This document shows, one piece after another, positions 1 through 7,180 of a stretch of DNA of 14,952 nt. How positions within the stretch are numbered: position 1 is the stretch's first letter; each line of letters opens with the position of its first letter. The translations under genes and the position numbers were made by a program. The stretch lies in the NCBI GenBank assembly GCA_945875135.1, contig CAMCJO010000013.1:1-14952 (forward strand), read 5' to 3'. Origin of the DNA: an uncultured Porphyromonas sp. GTDB taxonomy: Bacteria > Bacteroidota > Bacteroidia > Bacteroidales > Porphyromonadaceae. The notes beneath the pieces are model-generated. The model was not told the DNA's origin. It searched no databases and worked only from the letters and a program-made list of their open reading frames with translations.

Positions 1-11
1 TAAGCGACAAG

Positions 12-54
12 CACGGCATAGACGAGGTCATTATATTATAATGCGTCAGCCGTG
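12..54. repeat. Distant inverted repeat CACGGC / GCCGTG at the window edge
   Basis: CACGGC at 12-17 is matched by GCCGTG at 49-54, with an AT-rich stretch around 30-42 between the arms. The loop of 31 bases is long for a hairpin and the arms are only six bases. It may be chance or part of an element that is cut by the window edge. No coding sequence is supported in 1-132. Confidence 0.2.
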
Positions 55-67
55 GTGCCACTTGGGT

Positions 68-133
68 GAAACTACAGTTTCATAGGTAAGAAACTAGAGT
101 TTCATGTGGAGGAAACTGGAGATTGGTCGAATA
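68..133. repeat. 22-base-period palindromic repeat array, GAAACT type
   Basis: Three units begin at 68, 90 and 112, exactly 22 bases apart. The first two have the form GAAACT-N2-AGTTTC-N8, so each carries a 14-base near-perfect palindrome (68-81 and 90-103). The third keeps GAAACT at 112-117 but its second arm has decayed. AGTTTC at 98-103 can also pair with GAAACT at 112-117 across an 8-base loop. The array lies just beyond the truA terminator. An array with the same period and a related half-site is found at the other end of the window (14901-14952). Function is unknown. The short period and absence of unique spacers exclude a CRISPR array. Confidence 0.8.
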
Positions 134-166
134 AAAAAGGAGTTGCCGCAGATACGACAACCCCTT
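133..166 (-). terminator. Rho-independent terminator of the topA-truA operon
   Basis: Read on the minus strand, a 12-base-pair stem is formed by 155-166 and 137-148, with two G-U wobble pairs and a 6-base loop (149-154). It is followed by a T-run, visible as the A-run at 133-138 on the plus strand. It lies about 40 bases after the truA stop codon and faces the right way to end this operon. Confidence 0.85.
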
Positions 167-206
167 GGTGGGTGTTAGTGGATCAATGTATTAGTCGACG
201 AGGCTT

Positions 207-995
207 TTACTGGAGATCTGTGCTGTAGATCGAGTCGGGATAGGTTGCCTCGACGAAGAAAAGCGCACGAGCTGGTGCTGCTGAGCCAGCTAGCGTGCGG
301 TCTTCAGACAGGATCAGCTCTGCGATAGAGTCTGGCGTGCGCTGTCCGTAGCCCACCTCGAGGAGCGTCCCCACCATCGTGCGCACCATGCCGTGGAGGA
401 AGCGATTGGCACACACTTCGTAGCGCATCGCATCCCAGAGACCAGGCATCTCAACCTGCTCCCAATGCGCTGTATAGACGGTACAGCGATTGTGCTTCGT
501 CTGCGTGTGTAGCTTGCTAAAGGAGGTGAAGTCGTGCTCACCGATGAAGTGGCGACAAGCTTCATTCATCAGTGCCATATCAGGGAGCGAGCGTCGCTCC
601 CAGCAGTAGTCGCCCCAGAAGGGGTTGCTACACGCCGAAATGTAGTAGTGATACCTTCGTGAGGTAGCGTCAAAGCGGGCGTGAGCCGTCGGGATGACCG
701 GCGTAACAGAGCGAACGGATATGCCACCACGCAGTATGCCACACAAGCCTCTCTGTATCTGTGCTAGTGGCGGATGTGGGATCGGCAAGTCGGCATGCGC
801 CATCATACTGTAGGCATGTACTCCAGCGTCTGTGCGCCCTGCGCCTGTGACCGGTATCGGCTGGCGAAAGAGTATGGAGAGGGCGCGCTCTAGCTCAGAC
901 TGCACCGAGACACCACGAGGCTGTACCTGCCAGCCACAGTAGTTGGTGCCGTCGTAAGCTACCTCGAGGAATACACGCTGTACAGAAGCCTCCAT
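207..995 (-). CDS. truA: tRNA pseudouridine(38-40) synthase TruA
   Basis: TruA isomerises uridines 38-40 in the anticodon arm of many tRNAs to pseudouridine and acts in the cytoplasm as a homodimer. The 262-residue length is normal for the family. The catalytic-loop motif GRTDAGVHA spans residues 53-61, and D56 is the expected catalytic aspartate. Other family signatures are the N-terminal AYDGTNYCGWQ block (13-23), RFDATSRRYHYYI (107-119), GEHDFTSFS (152-160) and NRFLHGMVRTMVGTLLEVG (197-215). The ATG at 993-995 precedes the first conserved block by a suitable distance. The gene starts 21 bases after the topA stop on the same strand and has no promoter of its own that I can see, so it is probably co-transcribed with topA. 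A hairpin/T-run terminator follows at 133-166. Confidence 0.97.
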   Translation of the reverse strand: MEASVQRVFLEVAYDGTNYCGWQVQPRGVSVQSELERALSILFRQPIPVTGAGRTDAGVHAYSMMAHADLPIPHPPLAQIQRGLCGILRGGISVRSVTPVIPTAHARFDATSRRYHYYISACSNPFWGDYCWERRSLPDMALMNEACRHFIGEHDFTSFSKLHTQTKHNRCTVYTAHWEQVEMPGLWDAMRYEVCANRFLHGMVRTMVGTLLEVGYGQRTPDSIAELILSEDRTLAGSAAPARALFFVEATYPDSIYSTDLQ

Positions 996-1016
996 GGCTT
1001 TAAGAGTAGGTAGCTA

Positions 1017-3515
1017 TCACGACTTAGAGGCAGCACTACGCTTAGGCGCAGCCTTCTTGGCAGTGCTGGTCGTCTTCTTGGTAGTGGTAGTCGTCTTCTT
1101 GGTCACACTCTTCTTCTTAGCCGTGCCAGTGGCCTTCTTTGCTCTTGCGCGTCCCTTCTTCGGGGTCTCTTTGTCTTGCTCAGCGATGATAGCGATGACC
1201 TCGGAGTATGTCAGCTTCGTGGGCTCAGCTTTCTGCTCCTTGGTGAGCTTATAGTTCTTCTTGCCCACCTTGATGTAAGCACCCCAGCGTCCGTCACGGA
1301 TCGAAATGTCGGGATCCTCGGGGAAGGTCTTGAGCAGACTGGCAGCATCCTTACGACGCTTCTCCTCGATGAGGTCGATCGCTTCCTGAAGGGTTATCTC
1401 CTCGGGTGTCAGTCCGCTGCTCTTGGGGATTGAGGTGAAGGCACCTTTGTGTCGTAGGTAAGGACCAAAGCGCCCCACGGCGGCAACCACTTCGCCACCC
1501 TCAAACTCACCGACCGTACGAGGCAGGTCAAATAGCTTGAGCGCCTCCTCTAGCGTGATGGTCTCTATGAGCAGATTACTCGGGATACTGGCAAAGCGAG
1601 GCTTGAGACGCGCCCGCTCCTCCTCGGGCAGAGAACTATCTGGAGTCTCTCCTATCTGCACCATCGGACCGTAGCGTCCGATACGAGCGATGACCGGCTT
1701 GCCACTGACAGGATCGGTACCGAGGAGTCGCTCGCCAGTATAGCGCTTGGCGCCTGACTGGCTCTGCTCCTCAATCATCGGGTGAAACTTATCGTAAAAC
1801 GTCCCGATCAGATCCTGCCACTGAGCCTCCCCCTCGGCAACTTTGTCAAAGCGCTCCTCGACATCGGCCGTGAAGTTGTAGTCGACGACACGGGAGAAGT
1901 TTTCCATCAAGAAGTCGGTCACGACAATCCCCATATCGGTGGGCACGAGCCGTCCGCGATCGCCACCGTAGCGCTCCTTCTGCTTGTGCGACTTGATCGT
2001 TGTATTTCCTGCGCTGTGCTGCCAGCTGAGGTATAGCACATCGCGATTCTCGCCTTGGCTCTCGCCACGACGCACGTACTCTCTGTTTTGAATCGTCTGG
2101 ATCGTCGGTGCATAAGTAGACGGACGACCAATGCCTAGCTCCTCCATCTTGCGAACGAGGGATGCCTCGGTGTAGCGAGGCTTAGGCTTGGTAAAAGATT
2201 GGCGTCCCTCTATCTCTCGTAGCTGTAGCAGGTCTCCGGCCTTCAGCTTGGGAAGCTCATTGCTGCTGGTATCCTCCTCGTCATCACGGCTCTCCGTGTA
2301 AGCGCTGATGAAGCCGTCGAAGACAATCACCTCGCCACGAGCCTCTAGACGAACGGGGTCAGCACCCTGTGAAGCGATCTGCGCTATCGTCCGCTCGATG
2401 CGGGCATCGGCCATCTGACTAGCGAGTGTGCGCTTGCGTATGAGGTCGTAGAGTGCTTGCTCCTGCTTGGTCCCCTGTATCGTAGCGTTGCGCAGATAGG
2501 TGGGGCGAATAGCTTCGTGCGCCTCCTGCGCCCCCTTGCTCTTAACGTGATAGCGTCGGCGCTGATAGTAGTCGGCGCCCCACTGCTCTAGGATCACCGT
2601 CTCGGCCTCGTGGAGGGCGAAGCTGGAGAGATTGACCGAGTCGGTACGCATATAGGTGATGAGACCTCGCTCGTAGAGAGCCTGCGCCACACGCATCGTA
2701 TTGGAGACGCTCATACCGAGCTTGCGAGAAGCCTCCTGCTGGAGCGTACTGGTGGTAAAAGGTGCCGACGGAGAGCGACGCCCAGGCTTCTGCTCCACCT
2801 GCTGTACAGCAAAAGTGGACTGACTATCGATAGCTCGCTGCATAAGCTGGCGAGCAGCTTCCTCGGTGGGGAGGTTGTCAGGGAGTGTCGCAGAGAAAGT
2901 GTCTCCCCCCTTGGTCTCTAGGCGTGTCGTGATGGCAAAAGAGGTCTCTGGCTCGAAAGCTAGTATCTCGCGCTCTCGCTCTACGATGAGACGCACAGCA
3001 ACGCTCTGCACACGTCCTGCCGAGAGCGAGGGACCGACACGTCGCCAGAGGACAGGCGAGAGCTCAAAGCCCACGATACGATCTAGGACACGACGCGCCT
3101 GCTGCGCATCGACGAGGTTTTCGTTGATCGAGCGTGGATTCTGTATGGCATGCTGTATGGCACTCTTGGTGATCTCGTGGAAGGCGATACGGTGTGTCTC
3201 CTTGTCCTTGAGGTCTAGCACCTGATAGAGGTGCCATGCGATTGCCTCTCCCTCGCGGTCTTCATCGGATGCTAACCATACGATGTCACTCGCCTTAGCT
3301 GCCTTGCGCAGCTCCGATACGACACGCTGCTTGTCTGCAGGGATCTCATAGATGGGTGCGAAGTGCTGCTCCACATCTACACTAAAGCTGCTCGGCTTGA
3401 GGTCACGTATGTGTCCATAGCTCGAGAGCACCTTGTAGTCATCACCGAGGAATTTGCCAATTGTCTTCGCCTTTGCGGGGGACTCTACTATTACTAAGTT
3501 CTTCTGCTTTGCCAT
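1017..3515 (-). CDS. topA: DNA topoisomerase I (type IA) with a basic C-terminal tail
   Basis: The enzyme relaxes negatively supercoiled DNA through a transient 5'-phosphotyrosine link. The TOPRIM domain is at the N-terminus, with E11 in VESPAKAKTIG and D84, D86 and E88 in SDEDREGE as the metal-binding acidic residues. The active-site tyrosine is Y288 in GLITYMRTDS, and the conserved block ELGIGRPSTYA lies near residue 460. The C-terminal part shows three topoisomerase C-terminal repeats, near residues 598-625, 667-690 and 735-757, each with a GRxGxY/GPY-like core. Zinc-finger cysteine clusters are absent. The last 47 or so residues (about 786-832) are a low-complexity Lys/Thr/Ala tail resembling histone H1-like extensions. 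The 832-residue length fits the zinc-free class. The gene leads the topA-truA operon, with a promoter candidate at 3559-3586. Confidence 0.98.
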   Translation of the reverse strand: MAKQKNLVIVESPAKAKTIGKFLGDDYKVLSSYGHIRDLKPSSFSVDVEQHFAPIYEIPADKQRVVSELRKAAKASDIVWLASDEDREGEAIAWHLYQVLDLKDKETHRIAFHEITKSAIQHAIQNPRSINENLVDAQQARRVLDRIVGFELSPVLWRRVGPSLSAGRVQSVAVRLIVEREREILAFEPETSFAITTRLETKGGDTFSATLPDNLPTEEAARQLMQRAIDSQSTFAVQQVEQKPGRRSPSAPFTTSTLQQEASRKLGMSVSNTMRVAQALYERGLITYMRTDSVNLSSFALHEAETVILEQWGADYYQRRRYHVKSKGAQEAHEAIRPTYLRNATIQGTKQEQALYDLIRKRTLASQMADARIERTIAQIASQGADPVRLEARGEVIVFDGFISAYTESRDDEEDTSSNELPKLKAGDLLQLREIEGRQSFTKPKPRYTEASLVRKMEELGIGRPSTYAPTIQTIQNREYVRRGESQGENRDVLYLSWQHSAGNTTIKSHKQKERYGGDRGRLVPTDMGIVVTDFLMENFSRVVDYNFTADVEERFDKVAEGEAQWQDLIGTFYDKFHPMIEEQSQSGAKRYTGERLLGTDPVSGKPVIARIGRYGPMVQIGETPDSSLPEEERARLKPRFASIPSNLLIETITLEEALKLFDLPRTVGEFEGGEVVAAVGRFGPYLRHKGAFTSIPKSSGLTPEEITLQEAIDLIEEKRRKDAASLLKTFPEDPDISIRDGRWGAYIKVGKKNYKLTKEQKAEPTKLTYSEVIAIIAEQDKETPKKGRARAKKATGTAKKKSVTKKTTTTTKKTTSTAKKAAPKRSAASKS

Positions 3516-3558
3516 AATCTCACGCTATCAGAGACTCTTGCCATAGTCTCAATCGGTG

Positions 3559-3586
3559 CAAAGGTACTCTTTTATAAGGAAACAAA
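3559..3586 (-). promoter_or_regulatory. Bacteroidetes-type promoter candidate for topA-truA
   Basis: On the minus strand TACCTTTG (3566 to 3559) matches the -7 consensus TAnnTTTG exactly. A TTTG (3586 to 3583) lies 16 bases upstream, which is a little closer than the usual -33 spacing. The element is 43 bases from the topA start codon and sits between that gene and the terminator of the upstream operon, which supports an independent start here. Confidence 0.6.
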
Positions 3587-3595
3587 CGCTTTAGC

Positions 3596-3646
3596 CGAAA
3601 AAGAGAAGGCGTCCGTCAATCTAACGAGTAGATCGGCGGACGCCTT
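3596..3646 (-). terminator. Terminator of the 2-oxoacid oxidoreductase operon
   Basis: Perfect 10-base arms AAGGCGTCCG (3606-3615) and CGGACGCCTT (3637-3646) enclose a 21-base region that can pair further inside (TAGAT with ATCTA). On the minus strand the stem is followed by CTCTTTTT. It lies 29 bases after the stop codon of the gamma-subunit gene and separates this operon from topA. Confidence 0.85.
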
Positions 3647-3675
3647 GTTATTGCTATTGTAAGGGTCTCTGTGGA

Positions 3676-4221
3676 CTAGTTGACCTTGATCAGACTATCC
3701 ATACCGCGCTTGATAGCCTCCTCATTGAGGGGGATCAGCTTGTGGTGACGCTCAGGCAGAGACTTCTTGAGTCCTGCGATGATGCTCTCGAGCTTGAGCA
3801 TAGGAGCAGCCTTGAGCATACCACCGAGTATGATCATGTTGAAGATCTTGTCATTACCCATCTCTAGGCTCTGCTCTGTAGCAGGTACCTCGTAGATGTT
3901 GATATCCTTACGGTCAGACTTGTGCTGGATGAGAGCTGGGTCGTAGATAAGGATGCCACCCTTCTTAACACGAGGTGCGAACTTGTCGAGTGATGGCTGG
4001 TTGAGTACGATGACTACATCATACTCGTTGACAACAGGCGAGCTAACAGGCTCATCGCTCACGATGACCGTAACGTTACTCGTACCACCACGCTGCTCAG
4101 GTCCGTAAGAAGGCATCCACGATACCTCCTTGTCCTCCATGATACCAGAGTAAGCAAGTATCTTACCCATAGAGAGTACGCCCTGACCTCCGAAGCCAGA
4201 TATGACTATTTCGTAATTCAT
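3676..4221 (-). CDS. 2-oxoacid:ferredoxin oxidoreductase, gamma subunit
   Basis: This is the gamma subunit of a heterotetrameric, CoA-dependent 2-oxoacid:ferredoxin oxidoreductase, the family of pyruvate, 2-oxoglutarate and 2-oxoisovalerate enzymes. The glycine-rich GFGGQGV motif is at residues 9-15, and the SYGPEQRGGTS block typical of this subunit at 38-48. The length of 181 residues is normal for a free-standing gamma subunit. It is the last gene of the ferredoxin-alpha-beta-gamma operon, 19 bases after the beta gene, and a strong terminator follows. The subunit alone does not show which oxoacid is used. In this gene arrangement the usual names are KorC or VorA-type gamma, so I leave the symbol open. 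Confidence 0.93.
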   Translation of the reverse strand: MNYEIVISGFGGQGVLSMGKILAYSGIMEDKEVSWMPSYGPEQRGGTSNVTVIVSDEPVSSPVVNEYDVVIVLNQPSLDKFAPRVKKGGILIYDPALIQHKSDRKDINIYEVPATEQSLEMGNDKIFNMIILGGMLKAAPMLKLESIIAGLKKSLPERHHKLIPLNEEAIKRGMDSLIKVN

Positions 4222-4240
4222 AGTTGTTCCTTTCGTCTGA

Positions 4241-5044
4241 TTAGATTTTCATTGTAACCACCTCGTCGTTGCTACCCTTAGACTCGACATCCTTGATGTC
4301 ACCAAGAGCGTACTTGTCGACCATAAACTTTGCCATCCACTCATTAGCCTTAGCGGGGCTCATCTTCCAGCCTGTATTGCAGGTTGAGACAAACTCAACG
4401 ACGCTGGTGCCCTTGCCTGCGAGTGAATTCTCAAAAGCCTTGCGTAGAGCCTTCTTAGCCTTACGTACAGCAGGTGCTGTGTGTACACTCTGACGAGTGA
4501 CGTAGCAGGTACCATCTAGCTCAGAGAGGATCTTAGAGATGACGAGTGGATAGCCGTTAAGCTCTGGCGTACGACCATCAGGACAGGTGACTGTCTTCAT
4601 ACCGAGTAGTGTGGTAGGAGCCATTTGACCACCAGTCATACCGTAGATACCATTGTTGATAAAGATGATGACAATGTTCTCACCACGGTTTGCAGCGTGG
4701 ATCGTCTCAGCGGTACCGATAGCAGCTAGGTCACCATCACCCTGATAGGTGAAGACGAGCTTCTTAGGATAGAGACGCTTGATAGCAGTAGCTACAGCAG
4801 GCGCACGTCCGTGAGCAGCCTCCTGCCAGTCGATGTCTATATAGTTGTATGCGAAGACGGAGCAGCCCACAGGAGCTATACCGACGGCCTGGTCGCCCAT
4901 GCCCATCTCCTCGAGGACCTCTGCAACCAGCTTGTGCACGACACCATGGCTACAGCCTGGGCAGTAGTGCATCGTATTATCATTGAGCAGACTTGGCTTC
5001 TGGTAGACCAAGTTCTCTGGTTTGGTTATATCCTTTATATCCAT
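4241..5044 (-). CDS. 2-oxoacid:ferredoxin oxidoreductase, beta subunit (thiamine diphosphate-binding)
   Basis: The beta subunit carries the thiamine diphosphate cofactor that decarboxylates the 2-oxoacid. The cofactor-binding signature is seen as GDGD at residues 102-105, followed by FINNGIYGMTGGQ at 128-140. The N-terminal HYCPGCSHG (26-34) and a conserved GCS (60-62) are also typical of short beta subunits. Its 267 residues fit a beta subunit without a fused ferredoxin domain, and the iron-sulfur clusters are supplied by the small subunit encoded at 6177-6404. The start codon is 39 bases after the alpha-subunit stop. The enzyme could act on 2-oxoglutarate (KorB-like) or on branched-chain 2-oxoacids (VorA-like), and the sequence does not settle this by eye. 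Confidence 0.94.
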   Translation of the reverse strand: MDIKDITKPENLVYQKPSLLNDNTMHYCPGCSHGVVHKLVAEVLEEMGMGDQAVGIAPVGCSVFAYNYIDIDWQEAAHGRAPAVATAIKRLYPKKLVFTYQGDGDLAAIGTAETIHAANRGENIVIIFINNGIYGMTGGQMAPTTLLGMKTVTCPDGRTPELNGYPLVISKILSELDGTCYVTRQSVHTAPAVRKAKKALRKAFENSLAGKGTSVVEFVSTCNTGWKMSPAKANEWMAKFMVDKYALGDIKDVESKGSNDEVVTMKI

Positions 5045-5083
5045 GATATTCGTTGTCTATTACTAGTTATTGATAAGGGTAGC

Positions 5084-6163
5084 TTACTTGACGAGCTTCG
5101 TACGCAAAGCGTTGAGGACCTCGTCTGGAGAGAATAGCATACCACCCATACGTCCGAAGTGCTCTACAGGGCAGCGACCGTTGACAGCTAGTCTGACATC
5201 CTCGACCATCTGACCAGCATTGAGCTCGACAGAGAGGAAGCCCTTGACACCACGCTCAGCGAGCTTGGTGATCACCTCGTATGGATAAGGCCATAGCGTG
5301 ATAGGACGTACGAGACCTACCTTGAGACCCTCTTGGCGAGCTACCTGAACGACCTTCTGGCAGATACGTGCAGAAGAGCCAAAAGCTACGAGTACGTAGT
5401 CAGCATCCTCTGTCATCGTCTCCTCGTAGCGTATCTCGTTCTCCTCAATCTTACGATACTTCTCCTGGAAGCGTAGGTTGTTTTGCTCCATCACAGCTGA
5501 GTCTAGCTCGAGAGATGTGATGATAGAGCGCTTGTCAGGTGTATGACCTGTAGTAGCCCAGGGGCAGCTAGCAGCGATCTCCTCATCAGTGTGACGAGGC
5601 TTCTGCTCGGGTAGAACGACCTTCTCCATCATCTGTCCGATGATACCATCGCTCAGTATCATAACAGGGTTACGATACTTAAATGCTAGATCCATACCGA
5701 CACCGACGAAGTCGACCATCTCCTGTACAGAGTAAGGAGCTAGTACGATGAGGCGGTAGTCACCATGTCCACCACCCTTGGTGGTCTGGAAGTAGTCAGC
5801 CTGACTTGGCTGGATCGTACCTAGACCAGGGCCACCACGCATCACGTTGACGATGAGTGCGGGTAGCTCAGCACCAGCGATGTAGCTGATACCCTCAGCC
5901 ATGAGGCTGATACCAGGGCTAGAGGAGGAGGTCATGACACGCTTACCAGCGCCAGCACCTCCATATACCATATTAATAGAAGAGACCTCGCTCTCAGCCT
6001 GTAGGACGACCATGCCAGTCGTCTCCCAGGGGCGTAGCGACATAAGAGTCTCGAGCACCTCAGACTGAGGTGTGATAGGATATCCGAAATAGCCATCCAG
6101 TCCGTTGAGGATTGCCGAGTGTGCCAGGGCCTCATTGCCCTTCATCAGTTTTACTTCTGCCAT
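5084..6163 (-). CDS. vorB: 2-oxoacid:ferredoxin oxidoreductase, alpha subunit (VorB/KorA type)
   Basis: The alpha subunit supplies the pyrimidine-binding part of the thiamine diphosphate site and much of the substrate and CoA pocket. Visible signatures are GYPITPQSE (residues 27-35), the QAESE block (55-59), TSSSSPGISLMAEGISY (78-94) and MRGGPGLGT (108-116). Its 359 residues are typical of the stand-alone alpha subunit that annotation pipelines name 3-methyl-2-oxobutanoate dehydrogenase VorB, and KorA is the alternative. It begins 13 bases after the ferredoxin-subunit stop. The role inferred is oxidative decarboxylation of amino-acid-derived oxoacids to acyl-CoA with reduction of ferredoxin. 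In an amino-acid fermenter this would feed ATP formation and branched-chain acid excretion. Confidence 0.94.
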   Translation of the reverse strand: MAEVKLMKGNEALAHSAILNGLDGYFGYPITPQSEVLETLMSLRPWETTGMVVLQAESEVSSINMVYGGAGAGKRVMTSSSSPGISLMAEGISYIAGAELPALIVNVMRGGPGLGTIQPSQADYFQTTKGGGHGDYRLIVLAPYSVQEMVDFVGVGMDLAFKYRNPVMILSDGIIGQMMEKVVLPEQKPRHTDEEIAASCPWATTGHTPDKRSIITSLELDSAVMEQNNLRFQEKYRKIEENEIRYEETMTEDADYVLVAFGSSARICQKVVQVARQEGLKVGLVRPITLWPYPYEVITKLAERGVKGFLSVELNAGQMVEDVRLAVNGRCPVEHFGRMGGMLFSPDEVLNALRTKLVK

Positions 6164-6176
6164 GATAGCTATAGGA

Positions 6177-6404
6177 TTAAAGGGTTACTTTATAGACGCT
6201 GATACAGCCGTCGGGACAAACCACGCCACAGTTAGCGCAGCCAATGCATGTTTCGGGGTTGCTCATATAGCAGTAGTGATACCCCTTGTCATTCACCTCG
6301 TCTGGGTGAAGTGAGATACTCGCAGTAGGACACGCTACAACGCAGAGGTTGCACCCCTTGCAGCGTTGCTCGTTGACTACGATTGCTCCTCTAAATTTTG
6401 CCAT
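6177..6404 (-). CDS. 2-oxoacid:ferredoxin oxidoreductase, small ferredoxin-like (delta) subunit
   Basis: This 75-residue subunit holds two [4Fe-4S] clusters that take electrons from the thiamine diphosphate site and pass them to soluble ferredoxin. Both CxxCxxCxxxCP motifs are complete: C15, C18, C21 and C25, then C53, C56, C59 and C63. Two extra cysteines (C45 and C67) lie outside the motifs. It is the first gene of the operon, which fixes the four-gene order delta-alpha-beta-gamma known for Kor/Vor-type enzymes. The start ATG at 6402-6404 has no good Shine-Dalgarno sequence at close range; a purine-rich GGGAGGAGGG lies about 20 bases upstream. The likely promoter is the -7 element at 6490-6497. 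Confidence 0.93.
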   Translation of the reverse strand: MAKFRGAIVVNEQRCKGCNLCVVACPTASISLHPDEVNDKGYHYCYMSNPETCIGCANCGVVCPDGCISVYKVTL

Positions 6405-6489
6405 GTGTAGTACTTTATAGATATTGTACCCTCCTCCCGTCTACTGACAAAAGTCGAGTACTGTGATACAATTGATTTTTCTTCGACCT

Positions 6490-6497
6490 CAAAGTTA
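6490..6497 (-). promoter_or_regulatory. -7 promoter element for the oxidoreductase operon
   Basis: On the minus strand TAACTTTG matches the Bacteroidetes -7 consensus TAnnTTTG exactly, 85 bases upstream of the first start codon. No TTTG lies at the expected -33 distance. That position is occupied instead by the inverted repeat at 6514-6529, so the promoter may depend on an activator. Confidence 0.55.
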
Positions 6498-6513
6498 CAA
6501 AGAATATTCGTAA

Positions 6514-6529
6514 TACCTACCATTAGGTA
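6514..6529. promoter_or_regulatory. Operator-like inverted repeat near the -33 region
   Basis: TACCTA (6514-6519) and TAGGTA (6524-6529) are perfect 6-base arms with a 4-base spacer. The centre is about 27 bases upstream of the -7 element of the oxidoreductase operon, where the -33 box would be expected. The 6-4-6 geometry suits a dimeric DNA-binding regulator. The regulator itself is not recognised. Confidence 0.4.
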
Positions 6530-6595
6530 GAGAAAAAGATTGTTTCCCTGACATGTTCTTCGTAAAGAGGGTCGTTTTGGAGATGAATAGCCCCC

Positions 6596-6638
6596 TAAAA
6601 ACAACTAGAGACTGCAGCTAACAAGCGACAGTCTCTAG
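6596..6638 (-). terminator. Terminator of the small exported-protein gene
   Basis: Perfect 10-base arms CTAGAGACTG (6605-6614) and CAGTCTCTAG (6629-6638), with a further GC pair inside, are followed on the minus strand by TTGTTTTTAG. It begins 36 bases after the stop codon of the gene at 6675-7073. Between it and the oxidoreductase promoter I see nothing else. Confidence 0.8.
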
Positions 6639-6674
6639 AAGGATAGGAGCGAAAGATACAGACTACACAGCCGA

Positions 6675-7073
6675 CTATTGCTGTCCCGTTAGCGTCATCG
6701 AGCGAAAGTCATCTATCGCCTTCACGAATTCCGCGAGGGATACACCATCCCAGGTTGCTGTCTCTGCTAGATGCTGATACTTGGGGAGGATTACGATGTG
6801 ATTGTCTTCTAGAGTGAGTGCAGAGGCTAGGTTTGTGGCCTCTTTCTCGCTGTACTCTTTTTGGCCAGTGAGGGCTCGCACCACCTCGACAGCCTTACGT
6901 GTCGTAGCATCAGCCTGAGCCAGTATTGCATCCTGCTCAGATAGATGCATGACGGTCTTTATAACCTTTGCGATCTCTTGTTGAGATTTGTCCAGCGTCA
7001 CCTGCTGCTGTCCCTTTGCCACGAGTGGTAGCAGGAATAGGAGCAAAGCGCATAACCATGTCGTATGTTTCAT
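6675..7073 (-). CDS. Small exported protein of unknown function
   Basis: I do not recognise this 132-residue protein. It has a clear signal peptide: basic start (MKH), hydrophobic core at about residues 5-18, and an Ala-Lys-Gly site with likely cleavage after G21. That leaves about 111 mature residues. Cys8 lies inside the hydrophobic core and does not form a lipobox, so a lipoprotein is unlikely. The mature part has no cysteine and no transmembrane segment, looks mostly helical and is rich in Ala, Gln and Glu, as in small periplasmic or surface proteins. It stands alone between a good terminator (6596-6638) and its own promoter candidate (7211-7239), which argues that it is a real gene. The leader is about 130 bases long. 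Confidence 0.8.
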   Translation of the reverse strand: MKHTTWLCALLLFLLPLVAKGQQQVTLDKSQQEIAKVIKTVMHLSEQDAILAQADATTRKAVEVVRALTGQKEYSEKEATNLASALTLEDNHIVILPKYQHLAETATWDGVSLAEFVKAIDDFRSMTLTGQQ

Positions 7074-7084
7074 AATTATAAAGC

Positions 7085-7141
7085 TTAGAAGTTAGTATTG
7101 TTGGTTTGTCTTGTCTTGTACGCCTGTATCTTCGCGCTCAT
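7085..7141 (-). other. Possible 18-codon upstream ORF in the leader of the small exported-protein gene
   Basis: Within the leader, an ATG at 7141-7139 opens an 18-codon frame rich in Lys, Gln, Thr and Asn. It ends in TAA at 7087-7085, 11 bases before the main start codon. It has no good ribosome binding site and may be a chance frame. Confidence 0.15.
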
Positions 7142-7151
7142 TAGATCTCTT

Positions 7152-7180
7152 GTTGAAGTCTCCCACTGATTCAACGACTT
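7152..7180 (-). other. Alternative leader hairpins upstream of the exported-protein gene
   Basis: On the minus strand two pairings share bases and so exclude one another: AAGTC with GACTT, and GTTGAA with TTCAAC. Both involve the segment 7152-7180 of the predicted leader. The stems are short, so a regulatory switch is only a possibility. Confidence 0.2.

Noticed and set aside
68..133. CRISPR array
   Set aside because: The units are 22 bases with 2- and 8-base gaps. There are no unique spacers of normal length and no cas genes nearby.
2866..3225. A 119-codon plus-strand frame inside topA
   Set aside because: It is antisense to conserved topoisomerase sequence, and its Ser/Arg-rich product looks like a shadow.
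6377..6604. A 75-codon minus-strand frame upstream of the ferredoxin-subunit gene
   Set aside because: It overlaps the start of the real gene, spans the promoter and inverted repeat, and its product has no recognisable features.
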